Part shown: positions 8,085-15,840 of the stretch, piece after piece
How the letters are laid out: each line of letters opens with the position of its first letter
Position numbering within the stretch: the stretch's first letter is position 1
DNA from: Mycobacterium gordonae
Lineage (GTDB): Bacteria > Actinomycetota > Actinomycetes > Mycobacteriales > Mycobacteriaceae
DNA length: 47,867 nucleotides
NCBI RefSeq assembly: GCF_001417955.2
Contig: NZ_LKTM01000318.1
Coordinates: 1 to 47,867, forward strand
Direction of reading: 5' to 3'
The notes under the pieces: model-generated
Told to the model about the DNA's origin: nothing
The model's input: the letters and a program-made list of their open reading frames with translations, nothing else
Databases searched by the model: none
Position numbers and translations under genes: made by a program

Positions 8085-8240
8085 TCAGTGGATGTGGCCC
8101 TCGTGGTCGTGCGGGACCGTCTGGTGCAGCTGCGAATACAACGCGTCGCAACCGGACAGGGTCGAAGCGGCGAAAATCGCCGCCGCCGCGACGACCACCA
8201 CTCTCGCCGTCAGCCTGAATTTCCTGGACGCCGTGCGCAT
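8085..8240 (-). CDS. Small His-rich putative lipoprotein, Zur-box promoter
   Basis: The ATG at 8240 gives 51 residues and has a good GAGAGGAG ribosome site 8 bases upstream; the longer ATG at 8273 does not. A basic start and hydrophobic stretch end in a lipobox (TLSGC, Cys31). The mature part would be only 21 residues with five histidines (39, 44, 46, 49, 51), ending HDHEGHIH. Such a tail suggests zinc or cobalt binding at the cell surface. A Zur-like palindrome lies 37-59 bases upstream of the start. I do not recognise a named family, and a metal-scavenging role is inference. It precedes cobG on the same strand, but a hairpin intervenes. CbtB-type cobalt proteins are an alternative I considered; the sequence does not match what I recall of them. 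Confidence 0.7.
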   Translation of the reverse strand: MRTASRKFRLTARVVVVAAAAIFAASTLSGCDALYSQLHQTVPHDHEGHIH

Positions 8241-8276
8241 CTGGTTTGCTCCTCTCGTTTCAGTGACGGCCAATGG

Positions 8277-8299
8277 TTATTGAAAATGATTGTCATTAA
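8277..8299. promoter_or_regulatory. Zur-like operator in the lipoprotein/hydrolase divergent region
   Basis: The core TGAAAATGATTGTCA (8281-8295) differs by one base from the actinobacterial Zur consensus TGAAAATGATTTTCA. Including flanks, 9 of 11 base pairs of the 23 bp palindrome are symmetric about G8288. The AT-rich block stands out sharply in GC-rich DNA. It sits between two divergent genes and could control either or both. IdeR sites (TTAGGTTAGGCTAACCTAA type) look different; a Fur-type regulator other than Zur remains possible. Confidence 0.75.
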
Positions 8300-8387
8300 C
8301 AAGTGGGTGACGCTGACTCAAAGAATGTGCACATGTTTTGTACGACCCCGCCGGGCCTGGTTTGTCGACGCGATCCGCGGGCAACCG

Positions 8388-9071
8388 GTGTCTGTGCAGA
8401 CGCTCGAATACGCCCGGGGGCGGTCGGTCGATGTCTTCGGCGACCAGGCGCAGCCGACCATCCTGCTGTGGCATGGGATGCAGAGTGACGCGCGCGCTGC
8501 GGTCCGGCCCCTTGCGCGGCGGCTGGCCGAACACGGTGCCACCGTCATCGCGCCGGACTGGAATTCTCACGCCGACGATGGCGGGCGCGCAGACCTGATG
8601 CGCTCGGTCGACTTCGCCCGCGAGCGGGCACCCGGCGGCATCGTGCTGGTGGGATGGTCCATGGGTGGTGCCGCGGCCGCGGGCCTGACGCTGGATGCGC
8701 AGCGCCTCAACGTCGCGATCGCGCACACCGTCTGCCTGGCCGGCGCCTTCATGGCCACCGACCCGATCTCTGGACGTACCGTCACCGAGCTGCTGTCCGG
8801 CGGCCAGGCGCATACTCACTTCACCCTGCTGCACGGTCTGGCCGATGACGTCGTACCGCCCACTGCGAGTGAAGAATTCGCGTCGGCGCTGCAGCATGCC
8901 GGTTGGCCGGTGCAGGTGGTGACACTGGCGGCCGATCACGGTTCGATCGCCGGCGCCGACTACGACGCGGCCGCCGATCGTTACGTGCCGGGCGAAAGCG
9001 ACGGCGCGCAGCAGGTGGCCCGGGACGTCGCGGAGCGGATTGCAGTGCTCGCCCGCGCCGAATTTAAGTAG
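8388..9071 (+). CDS. Alpha/beta hydrolase, dienelactone-hydrolase-like
   Basis: From the GTG at 8388 the protein has 227 residues. The fold motifs are present: LLWHG oxyanion loop, nucleophile elbow GWSMGG (Ser91), acid loop LADDVVPP (Asp154) and DHGS (His184). The substrate is unknown. The start is uncertain: GTG 8394 and ATG 8325 are in frame, and ATG 8286 lies inside the Zur-like box so is unlikely. No start has a convincing ribosome site. I chose 8388 because homology-like sequence (VQTLEYARGRSVDVFGD) begins there. It may be zinc-responsive through the operator at 8277-8299. Confidence 0.7.
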   Translation: MSVQTLEYARGRSVDVFGDQAQPTILLWHGMQSDARAAVRPLARRLAEHGATVIAPDWNSHADDGGRADLMRSVDFARERAPGGIVLVGWSMGGAAAAGLTLDAQRLNVAIAHTVCLAGAFMATDPISGRTVTELLSGGQAHTHFTLLHGLADDVVPPTASEEFASALQHAGWPVQVVTLAADHGSIAGADYDAAADRYVPGESDGAQQVARDVAERIAVLARAEFK

Positions 9072-9080
9072 TCGACTACT
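9067..9080. promoter_or_regulatory. Perfect 14 bp palindrome AGTAGTCGACTACT
   Basis: The palindrome overlaps the hydrolase stop codon and lies 62 bases before the monooxygenase start at 9142. It is too short and loop-free to act as a terminator. Its position suits an operator for the two flavoprotein genes, but no regulator is assigned. Confidence 0.3.
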
Positions 9081-9141
9081 CTAAGCGCCCGCGCGGCGCC
9101 GCAGCACACTTCGTGGCAGTCCATGGACAAAGGAGTGTGCA

Positions 9142-10557
9142 ATGGTGCGACACGGTGGTCATGCGGTGGTGCTGGGTGCCAGCATGGGCGGCCTGCTGGC
9201 GGCCCGGGTGTTGTCCGACTACTACGACCGGGTGACGGTCGTCGAACGTGACGTCCTGCCCGACGAGCCGGTCAACCGCCGTGGGGTTCCGCAGGGGCGG
9301 TTGATCCACGCCTGCCTGGCGAGGCTGACCCGGGTGCTCGAAGAGCTCTTCCCCGGCATCCGGGACGATCTGATCGCTCAGGGGGCCACCACCTGGGACG
9401 ACGGGGATTTCGCCAAGCTGGACTGGTCGTTCAACGGGCATGCGCTGGTGCGCTCGGGCCGGTCTGCGGCCGCGCCCCAGATCGTGTCACCGAGTCGTCC
9501 GATGCTGGAATGGAATGTGCGACAACGAGTTCGGATGATTCCGAAGGTGACCTTCTGTGAGCAACACGATGTCGTCGGTCTGACCGCGACACCAGATCGC
9601 CGGCGTGTCAACGGGGTGCGGGTGATCGACCGCCCGGCCGACCATGAGAAGACCCTCGCAGCTGACCTCGTCATCGACGCCACCGGACGCGGGTCCCGCA
9701 CGCCGGTCTTCCTCGAGCAACTCGGCTACGGACGCCCACCGGAGGACGAGGTCAAGGTACAACTCGCTTACGCCAGTCAAGTCGTTCACATACCGCCCGG
9801 CATCATCAAAGAACACATGATCGCCCACTTCCCGCGACCGGGCCGGCCGCGGATGTTCGCAATGATCGGATACGAGAACAACTCCTGGATGATCGCTGCC
9901 GGCACCATGGCCGGGCTCGAACCGCCGCGTGATTACGCCGAAATCCTCTCTTACGCAGCAGAATTTGCGCCCGACGTCGCGGCGGCGATGCGCCACGCTG
10001 AGCCGGTCGGCGACATCGTGCACCATCGAGTGCCCTCCAACCGGTGGCGGCGCTACGACAAGATGCGGCGGATCCCCGATGGTCTGCTGGTCCTGGGAGA
10101 CGCCGTGTGCAGCTTCAACCCGATCTACGGGCAGGGCATGACGGTTGCCGCCGTCGAAGCGACGGTGTTGCGGGACTGTCTGCGACGCGGCGGTCATCAC
10201 CTGGTCCGCCGCTTCACTCACACTGCTGCGAAAAAGGTGCGGGTCGCCTGGCAGACCGCCGTGGCGTCGGATCTCGCGCTGCCAGAGGTGCCGGGTCCGC
10301 GACCGCTGTGGATTCGCTTCAACAATTCCTGCCTCGAACCGGTGATGACTGCGGCGGAGTCCGACCCCGTCGTCGCCGCGCAGTTCATGCGGGTCACCGC
10401 GATGATCGACCCGCCGACTCAATTGCTGCGGCCCGCCATGTTGCTGCGGGTCGCGCGGGCACAACACCGCCGGACGGACGTGCGGTCCGTCCACGAGGGG
10501 TCCGGCGGAGTTGTGGGCACCCGCGAATCTCTGGGGACGCCGGCCCGATCGGCGTAA
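9142..10557 (+). CDS. FAD-dependent monooxygenase/oxidoreductase
   Basis: The 471-residue flavoprotein has an N-terminal FAD-binding Rossmann motif (VVLGASMGGLLAARVLSD, then VVERD) and the second FAD motif GDAVCSFNPIYGQGM near residue 320. These are hallmarks of the aromatic-hydroxylase/squalene-epoxidase-like group. I also see the DATGRGSRTP segment of that family. Mycobacteria carry several paralogs of unknown substrate. AAAGGAG lies 6 bases before the ATG. It is 33 bases upstream of the next monooxygenase and probably cotranscribed with it. Confidence 0.85.
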   Translation: MVRHGGHAVVLGASMGGLLAARVLSDYYDRVTVVERDVLPDEPVNRRGVPQGRLIHACLARLTRVLEELFPGIRDDLIAQGATTWDDGDFAKLDWSFNGHALVRSGRSAAAPQIVSPSRPMLEWNVRQRVRMIPKVTFCEQHDVVGLTATPDRRRVNGVRVIDRPADHEKTLAADLVIDATGRGSRTPVFLEQLGYGRPPEDEVKVQLAYASQVVHIPPGIIKEHMIAHFPRPGRPRMFAMIGYENNSWMIAAGTMAGLEPPRDYAEILSYAAEFAPDVAAAMRHAEPVGDIVHHRVPSNRWRRYDKMRRIPDGLLVLGDAVCSFNPIYGQGMTVAAVEATVLRDCLRRGGHHLVRRFTHTAAKKVRVAWQTAVASDLALPEVPGPRPLWIRFNNSCLEPVMTAAESDPVVAAQFMRVTAMIDPPTQLLRPAMLLRVARAQHRRTDVRSVHEGSGGVVGTRESLGTPARSA

Positions 10558-10590
10558 CGTGCACGTCATCGCCAACACCGGGAGGCTGTC

Positions 10591-12045
10591 ATGCAGCAAT
10601 GTGCACTGAAGGTCGCGATCATCGGCGCCGGCATGTCCGGCATCTGCATGGCGGCCAAACTGCAGGATGCCGACATCGAATCGTTCACCATCTTCGAGAA
10701 GGCTGACGACGTCGGAGGCACCTGGCGCGACAACACCTATCCCGGACTCACCTGTGATGTGCCGTCGCGTTACTACTCGTACTCCTTCCGGCCGAACCCG
10801 AACTGGTCGCACTGGTTGCCGCCGGGAGGGGAGATCCAGCGCTACTTTCAGCAGGTGGCCGACGAGCGTGGTATTCGTCCGCACATCCGGTTCGGCACCA
10901 CCGTCACCCGGGCCGAATACGACGATGGAAAGTGGAGGCTCACCACCGAGGCAGGGCAGGAGACGTTCGACGTCCTGGTCACCGCGACCGGAGTGCTGCG
11001 GGTGCCGCGCTACCCGGACATCCCCGGCCGCGACTCATTCGCCGGGCCCGCGTTCCACTCGTCACGCTGGGACCACTCGGTGTCGTTGCCGGACAAGAGG
11101 ATCGGTCTGATCGGCACCGGATCCACCGGAGTGCAGATCACCGCGGAGCTGGGCGGCACGGTGCGGCAGCTCAAGGTCTTCCAGCGCACTGCCCAGTGGG
11201 TCTACCCGCTGCCCAATCCCCGTTACTCGAAGCTGACGCAGGCGCTGCTGTCGCGCTTCGCGGGGCTGAATCGGTTGCCCTACTTGTTCTGGGGTTGGTT
11301 CTTCCGGTTGATCTTTGGCCGCGCCCCGATCCAGCCGGGTTGGCAACGGCGCCTTGCCACCGCCGAATGTCGTTGGAACCTACGGCTTTCGGTGCGCGAC
11401 CCGCAATTGCGCGCCAAACTCACCCCGAACTACCAGCCGATGTGCAAACGGCAAGTGATGGCTGGGCGCTTCTACAAATCCGTGCAGAAGCCTGGCGTGG
11501 AAATCATCACCGACCCGATCGATCACATCGAGGCGCGCGGCATCGTCACCGCGGACGGCGTCCTGCACGAACTTGATCTGCTGGTGTTCGCCACCGGGTT
11601 CGACGCCCGGGCCTATGTGCGGCCGATGGAGATCATCGGGGAAGGCGGGTTGACCCTGGACGAAGCCTGGGCCGACGGCCCGATGGCGTACCGGTCCATC
11701 GCTGTACCGGGCTTCCCCAACCTGTTCATGATGATGGGACCGCACTCGCCGATCGGCAACCAATCCCTGATTCCCATCGCCGAGGACCAGGCGAACTACG
11801 TGATGTGGTGGATCGAGCAGTTGCGCGCCGGGCGGGTGGTCGCGGCCGCGCCCACGGAGGCCGCTACCAAGCAATACAACGAAGACATGAAAGCAGCTAT
11901 GCCGCAGACCATTTGGGTGAGCGGCTGCAACAGCTGGTATCTCGGCAAAGACGGCTTGCCGGAACTGTTCCCGTGGACGCCGGAGACCCACCATGAGCTG
12001 CTGCGGCAGCCCGAGCTCGCCGACTTCGACGTGCGAAGGGCCTGA
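10591..12045 (+). CDS. Baeyer-Villiger-type flavin monooxygenase
   Basis: The 484-residue protein has an FAD site (IIGAGMSGICMAAKL), GGTWRDNTYPGLTCDVPS, and the NADPH Rossmann motif GLIGTGSTGVQI. The BVMO fingerprint FxGxxxHxxxW is present as FAGPAFHSSRW (residues 150-160). Enzymes of this class insert oxygen next to ketones or oxidise S/N atoms; EthA is the known mycobacterial relative. The substrate here is unknown. GGGAGG precedes the ATG. It converges with the DUF2236 gene at 12052, leaving only 6 bp and no terminator. Confidence 0.88.
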   Translation: MQQCALKVAIIGAGMSGICMAAKLQDADIESFTIFEKADDVGGTWRDNTYPGLTCDVPSRYYSYSFRPNPNWSHWLPPGGEIQRYFQQVADERGIRPHIRFGTTVTRAEYDDGKWRLTTEAGQETFDVLVTATGVLRVPRYPDIPGRDSFAGPAFHSSRWDHSVSLPDKRIGLIGTGSTGVQITAELGGTVRQLKVFQRTAQWVYPLPNPRYSKLTQALLSRFAGLNRLPYLFWGWFFRLIFGRAPIQPGWQRRLATAECRWNLRLSVRDPQLRAKLTPNYQPMCKRQVMAGRFYKSVQKPGVEIITDPIDHIEARGIVTADGVLHELDLLVFATGFDARAYVRPMEIIGEGGLTLDEAWADGPMAYRSIAVPGFPNLFMMMGPHSPIGNQSLIPIAEDQANYVMWWIEQLRAGRVVAAAPTEAATKQYNEDMKAAMPQTIWVSGCNSWYLGKDGLPELFPWTPETHHELLRQPELADFDVRRA

Positions 12046-12051
12046 ACCCGG

Positions 12052-12939
12052 CTACACGCGACGGGGAACGCTGCCCAGTTCGCGCAGCCAGCCCTTGCGG
12101 GCGGCATCGTGCCATTTCAATGCCGCGGGTACGGCGCGCCATCCCTGTCTGATGGTCGCGCGCACTGCGCGGTAACTGGTCTCGTCGACGCCGGACCAGC
12201 CAATCCCGAAGCGCTCGCGCACAATAGGGGGCAGGCCGCCGAAAATCACCAGGCGCATCGGCGGCGCCAGCGCGGTGCGGACGGGCATGGTCGGCAGCAG
12301 AATATCCATGATCGGTTTGAGCAGGGGAGTGCTCGGATAATCCGGTGACGCGCTCATGTCGGGGATCGCGGTGCGCTGGATGAACTCGATCAGAAAGTCC
12401 GAAGCAGCGTTGGGCTGCAGCACTTCTGCGCAGTAGCGCTCATATTCGCGGTTGAACTCGCGCAACGTCGGTGGCAGTACCGATTCCGACATGCCGTAGC
12501 GCCGGTACCACTCGCAGCCCTCCTGGTAGAGCTGCTCACGCTCGCGGTCGGTGAGGCGGTGCACATCCCAGTATTCCGCGAGGCGGTGCACCATCACCTG
12601 GAACGTGGCGTGCGCCCACCAGTACGTCTCCGGTTTGAGGGCGTGATAACGCTCTCCGCCGGGCATCTCTCCCTTGATGTCGCGGTGAAAATCCCGCACC
12701 CTGAGCCCGGTCTCGTCAGCCTCGGGTCCGTCGTAGATGGTACCGAGAATGCCTGGTAGGGAACGGAATACCCGATCCACGGGATCGTCGAAGAAATTCG
12801 AGTGGTCGATGAGCCCCTGGCCGATGGCGGGATGCATCGTCTGCATCAGGCCGGCCGTACCCCCTTCGAACGCGATCCGCATGTCGCCCGCCCAGCGCCA
12901 CAGCAATGACCGCGGGCCTAGGTCGATGCGAGTGCTCAC
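12052..12939 (-). CDS. MpaB-family (DUF2236) putative oxygenase, copy 1
   Basis: The 295-residue protein carries DUF2236/MpaB features: a short helix GPRSLLWRWAGDMRIAFEGG, then LMQTMHPAIGQGLIDHS, and ETYWWAHATFQVMVHRLAEY with conserved histidines. Relatives include the heme-containing latex-clearing oxygenase Lcp and fungal MpaB; heme binding here is inference. The start is the GTG at 12939, overlapping the stop of the upstream copy (GTGA); the longer frame back to 13041 runs inside the neighbouring gene. The two copies form a coupled pair. Confidence 0.8.
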   Translation of the reverse strand: MSTRIDLGPRSLLWRWAGDMRIAFEGGTAGLMQTMHPAIGQGLIDHSNFFDDPVDRVFRSLPGILGTIYDGPEADETGLRVRDFHRDIKGEMPGGERYHALKPETYWWAHATFQVMVHRLAEYWDVHRLTDREREQLYQEGCEWYRRYGMSESVLPPTLREFNREYERYCAEVLQPNAASDFLIEFIQRTAIPDMSASPDYPSTPLLKPIMDILLPTMPVRTALAPPMRLVIFGGLPPIVRERFGIGWSGVDETSYRAVRATIRQGWRAVPAALKWHDAARKGWLRELGSVPRRV

Positions 12940-14180
12940 AGCGGTAACTTTCCCACGTCGTGGGCCTGGTCGCCGAAATATTGGCGCAGCACTTTTCGCC
13001 GTGACTTGTCGCCCCACCGCTGGACGTAGGCGGTACCCCACCGGGTACGGGTAAGTAATTGATAGCGAACGACATTGGCAGCCAAGACCGGCAGTACCGC
13101 CACCGGCAGTGCCGAGGGCAGCTCTAGATCGCGCATTCCTTCGGCACGCAGAAAGTAGCGCAGCATACTGAGCAGCCGGGCGCGCGCGTAGGCGCCGCGC
13201 ACCCGGCGCAGGTTGGGAAAGTGCAGCCCGCGCTGCGCCTCGACGATCGCATTGGCCAAGGGCGGACCCGCCGAACTCACATCGGACTGCGTCAGCAGTA
13301 GGTGGTAGTTGAGCCGGTGCTGTTGACGCTCGGTGTCACAGAGCCAGTCTTCGTCGACCCCCATCAGCCATCCGACGTACTTCCACAGATGCATGATGGC
13401 GAGGGAATCGTCGCGGGTCACCCGGACCCCGAGCAGTCGAACGCCCAGCAGCAGTGCCCCGTTGAAAAGCCCCAGGGTTGCGGCCTGGTCGGCCTGGTTG
13501 ATCGGCAACCCCCATTGCCCGGCGTCCCATCGTCCGTTGGTCTCGAAACGCTGATTGACCAGCGCGTGCATCAGCCTGACATGCACGGTGAGCTTGAATC
13601 CCGGTTGGTCGCGGCGCATGCCGTCCGGTGCCGAGATCGCGACGGCCCACTGTTGGGTTTCGGCAAGTCGGCGCACGGTGGTAGACCCGGTCAGGCCGCC
13701 GGTCTCGACGAGCAGGTCGGTCGGCCCGCCGAACCGGTATCCGCCGATCAGCGCCAACTGCAGCATGACGTCAGCGGCGTTGCTGCCCAGCCGCCGGTAG
13801 GCCGCGGCGCCACGGTTGAGCAGGTCGAAGTCGACCCAGTCCGGCGTGCGCTCGACGACGGTGAAGAACGCGCGCAGCGCCGCAGGGCAGTCCGGCACCG
13901 CACCGACACCGGACTCCAGCGCGAGGTTGAACTGGCCCATCGACACCTCGCCGGCTCGCATCGCCTGCACCAGGGCGGCGCCGCACTCGTCGCGCTGCAT
14001 CAGCCGGCGGCCGATGCGCTCGATGAGCTCGGTGTCGGGCTGTGTGGTTCGGGTGAGAAGTTTCAGAGGTCGCCCCAGTCGGCGGTTACGGCCCTCGGCG
14101 CCGAGGAAGCGTCGTGGATATCCGGCGTCCTCGGTGGGGTTGAGCTCCGTCTTGAGCAGAACCTCGGGGTGTGCCACCAT
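12936..14180 (-). CDS. MpaB-family (DUF2236) putative oxygenase, copy 2
   Basis: At 414 residues this is longer than copy 1 and closer in layout to Lcp-type proteins. KLTVHVRLMHALVNQRF followed by PINQADQAATLGLF matches the conserved heme-pocket helix region of the family, and WKYVGWLMGVDEDW follows. The two copies are not close duplicates of each other. The ATG at 14180 has no good ribosome site, so a somewhat later start is possible. It is divergent from the TetR gene across 48 bp and likely regulated by it. Confidence 0.8.
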   Translation of the reverse strand: MVAHPEVLLKTELNPTEDAGYPRRFLGAEGRNRRLGRPLKLLTRTTQPDTELIERIGRRLMQRDECGAALVQAMRAGEVSMGQFNLALESGVGAVPDCPAALRAFFTVVERTPDWVDFDLLNRGAAAYRRLGSNAADVMLQLALIGGYRFGGPTDLLVETGGLTGSTTVRRLAETQQWAVAISAPDGMRRDQPGFKLTVHVRLMHALVNQRFETNGRWDAGQWGLPINQADQAATLGLFNGALLLGVRLLGVRVTRDDSLAIMHLWKYVGWLMGVDEDWLCDTERQQHRLNYHLLLTQSDVSSAGPPLANAIVEAQRGLHFPNLRRVRGAYARARLLSMLRYFLRAEGMRDLELPSALPVAVLPVLAANVVRYQLLTRTRWGTAYVQRWGDKSRRKVLRQYFGDQAHDVGKLPL

Positions 14181-14206
14181 GACGACAATGCTGACACGAG
14201 CTTTTA

Positions 14207-14226
14207 TTCACGTTCAATTCGCGTTC
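14207..14226. promoter_or_regulatory. Direct repeat TTCACGTTC / TTCGCGTTC, candidate TetR operator
   Basis: Two 9-base copies, 8 of 9 identical and 11 bases apart, fill much of the 48 bp between the divergent oxygenase and TetR genes. The spacing is about one helical turn. TetR proteins usually bind inverted repeats, so this is only a candidate. Confidence 0.35.
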
Positions 14227-14228
14227 TG

Positions 14229-14870
14229 ATGGCCAGAGCCAACAAGGGCGGCGCCCGAAGAACGCCCAGCCAAGACCGTTCCCGGACCATGGTGGAACGG
14301 ATCCTGAACGCGGCCCAGGAGGTTCTGATCGCCCACGGATACGACGGGGCGTCCACCAACCGCATCGCCGCCGCCGCGGGGGTCAGCCCCGGTTCGCTCT
14401 ATCAGTACTTCCCGAACAAGGACGCCATCGTCGCCGCGGTCATCGACCGCTACAGCGACGAGCTGGCAGCGGCGGTCGCATCCACGCTGGCGCAGTCGCT
14501 GGATCAACCTGCGCCCGATCACGTGCGAAGTTCGGTGGCTGCGCTGCTGGATGCGCTCGACGTGCACCCGGAGTTCCTGCGTGCGGTGATCGAACAGACT
14601 CCACGCCTGGGTTCCAGCGGCAAACTGGTCGCCTTCGAGCAACGCATCAGCGAATTGACCATGGCGTACCTGATGCTGAACCGCCGTCAGGTGCGCCCGG
14701 ATGTCCGCTTCGATACCGCATCATGGATGTTGGTGCGGATGGTCGAGCATCTCACCATCCGCTACATCCTCGACCGTCCGGACATCTCCCGAGACGAGTT
14801 CCTCTCAGAGATAACGACTTTGGCCCTGAACTATCTCCGGGTTCAGGAGAGGCCGGTCCGCCGGGTGTAA
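14229..14870 (+). CDS. TetR/AcrR-family transcriptional regulator
   Basis: The 213-residue protein has an N-terminal helix-turn-helix typical of TetR (ILNAAQEVLIAHGYDGAST, then AAAAGVSPGSLYQYFPNKD at about residues 55-73) and a divergent ligand domain. The open frame extends far upstream, but ATG 14229 begins the conserved part and avoids overlap with the divergent gene. By position it should control the DUF2236 pair and itself. Its last 28 bases overlap the convergent SDR gene. Confidence 0.88.
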   Translation: MARANKGGARRTPSQDRSRTMVERILNAAQEVLIAHGYDGASTNRIAAAAGVSPGSLYQYFPNKDAIVAAVIDRYSDELAAAVASTLAQSLDQPAPDHVRSSVAALLDALDVHPEFLRAVIEQTPRLGSSGKLVAFEQRISELTMAYLMLNRRQVRPDVRFDTASWMLVRMVEHLTIRYILDRPDISRDEFLSEITTLALNYLRVQERPVRRV

Positions 14871-15670
14871 ACGTCGTGCTGCTCGCGTTGCAAGTCGCTG
14901 GTGAAGACGCGCCCGGTGCCCAGGGCGCGGCCGAGGGCCTCGGCGACACCCAGCGGCATCAGACGCTGAGCCCACACCGTGAGCCCCAGCGAACGAGGGA
15001 TGGCCACCCGTGGTTCCGGCTTTGCAATTACGCCGACGACCGCCCGTGCGACGTCTTCCGGTTCGGCGTTCTTGAAGCCCTTCGCATGCCCGACGCCGGC
15101 GACCATGTCTGTGTTGGTGAGCGTCGGCATGATCACGGTGAAATGGACACCCCTGCCGCGGGTCTCCATGCGGACCGCGTCGGTGTAGCCGAGCACGGCA
15201 TGCTTTGTCGCGCAATAGGTTGCGATGCCCTCGGTGGGCAACACGCTGCCCAGCGACCCGATGTTGACGACGTGGCCGCGGCGGCGGGGCAGCATTCGTT
15301 GCGCGGCCAATTTAGTGCCCAGGATGACCCCATGGACGTTGACGTCGAACAGGCGTTGAGTGGCCTCGTCGCTTTCCTCGACCGCGCTGCCCACCGTGAT
15401 CAGGCCGGCGTTGTTCACCACCACGTCGAGGGGACCGAGCTGATTCTCCGCGGCGTCCAGGAACTCGGTGAACGACGCGCGATCAGTGACGTCCAATCGT
15501 GTAGCGAGTGGCAACCCGAGGCGCTCGCCCGCTGCCTGCGCGCCGGCTTCGTCGATGTCCCCGATGGCGACTTTGGCGCCCGAACTGTGCAGCGCGCTGG
15601 CAATGGCCAGGCCGATTCCGCGAGCGCCTCCGGTGATGGCGACGACTTTTCCGGCAACCGAGGATGTCAT
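14843..15670 (-). CDS. Short-chain dehydrogenase/reductase
   Basis: The 275-residue classical SDR has TGGARGIG (13-20), DVVVNNAGL, a catalytic serine in IGSLGS and YCATK. The PMLTNTD-like segment and C-terminal tail resemble mycobacterial SDRs acting on lipophilic alcohols or ketones; the substrate is unknown. I use the ATG at 15670 (MTSSVAGKVV); the frame reaches 15787, but those residues are atypical. The 3' end overlaps the TetR gene by 28 bp in convergent orientation. Confidence 0.85.
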   Translation of the reverse strand: MTSSVAGKVVAITGGARGIGLAIASALHSSGAKVAIGDIDEAGAQAAGERLGLPLATRLDVTDRASFTEFLDAAENQLGPLDVVVNNAGLITVGSAVEESDEATQRLFDVNVHGVILGTKLAAQRMLPRRRGHVVNIGSLGSVLPTEGIATYCATKHAVLGYTDAVRMETRGRGVHFTVIMPTLTNTDMVAGVGHAKGFKNAEPEDVARAVVGVIAKPEPRVAIPRSLGLTVWAQRLMPLGVAEALGRALGTGRVFTSDLQREQHDVYTRRTGLS

Positions 15671-15827
15671 CGCTACACGGTACGACGTCGCGACCCTCGC
15701 CGTCCCCCCAATCCCTTGCTGATTTGCGGTAGGCAGCGCATCGTCGCGCCGATGACCGGCGGTGACGCAAAGATTTGTTGAATTCAACTGTGCTACAGAC
15801 TTTTACATCGCAGTCACGGCAAAGCGG

Positions 15828-15833
15828 TAGAGT
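15828..15833 (+). promoter_or_regulatory. Candidate -10 element (TAGAGT)
   Basis: TAGAGT is followed by AGCGCCG and then GTG at 15841, which fits a leaderless transcript of the sulfite-oxidase-like gene. It supports the GTG over the TTG at 15775. Confidence 0.45.
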
Positions 15834-15840
15834 AGCGCCG

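Noticed and set aside
13302..14228. Upstream extension of the TetR frame
   Set aside because: It runs antisense through the DUF2236 gene; TetR homology begins at 14229.
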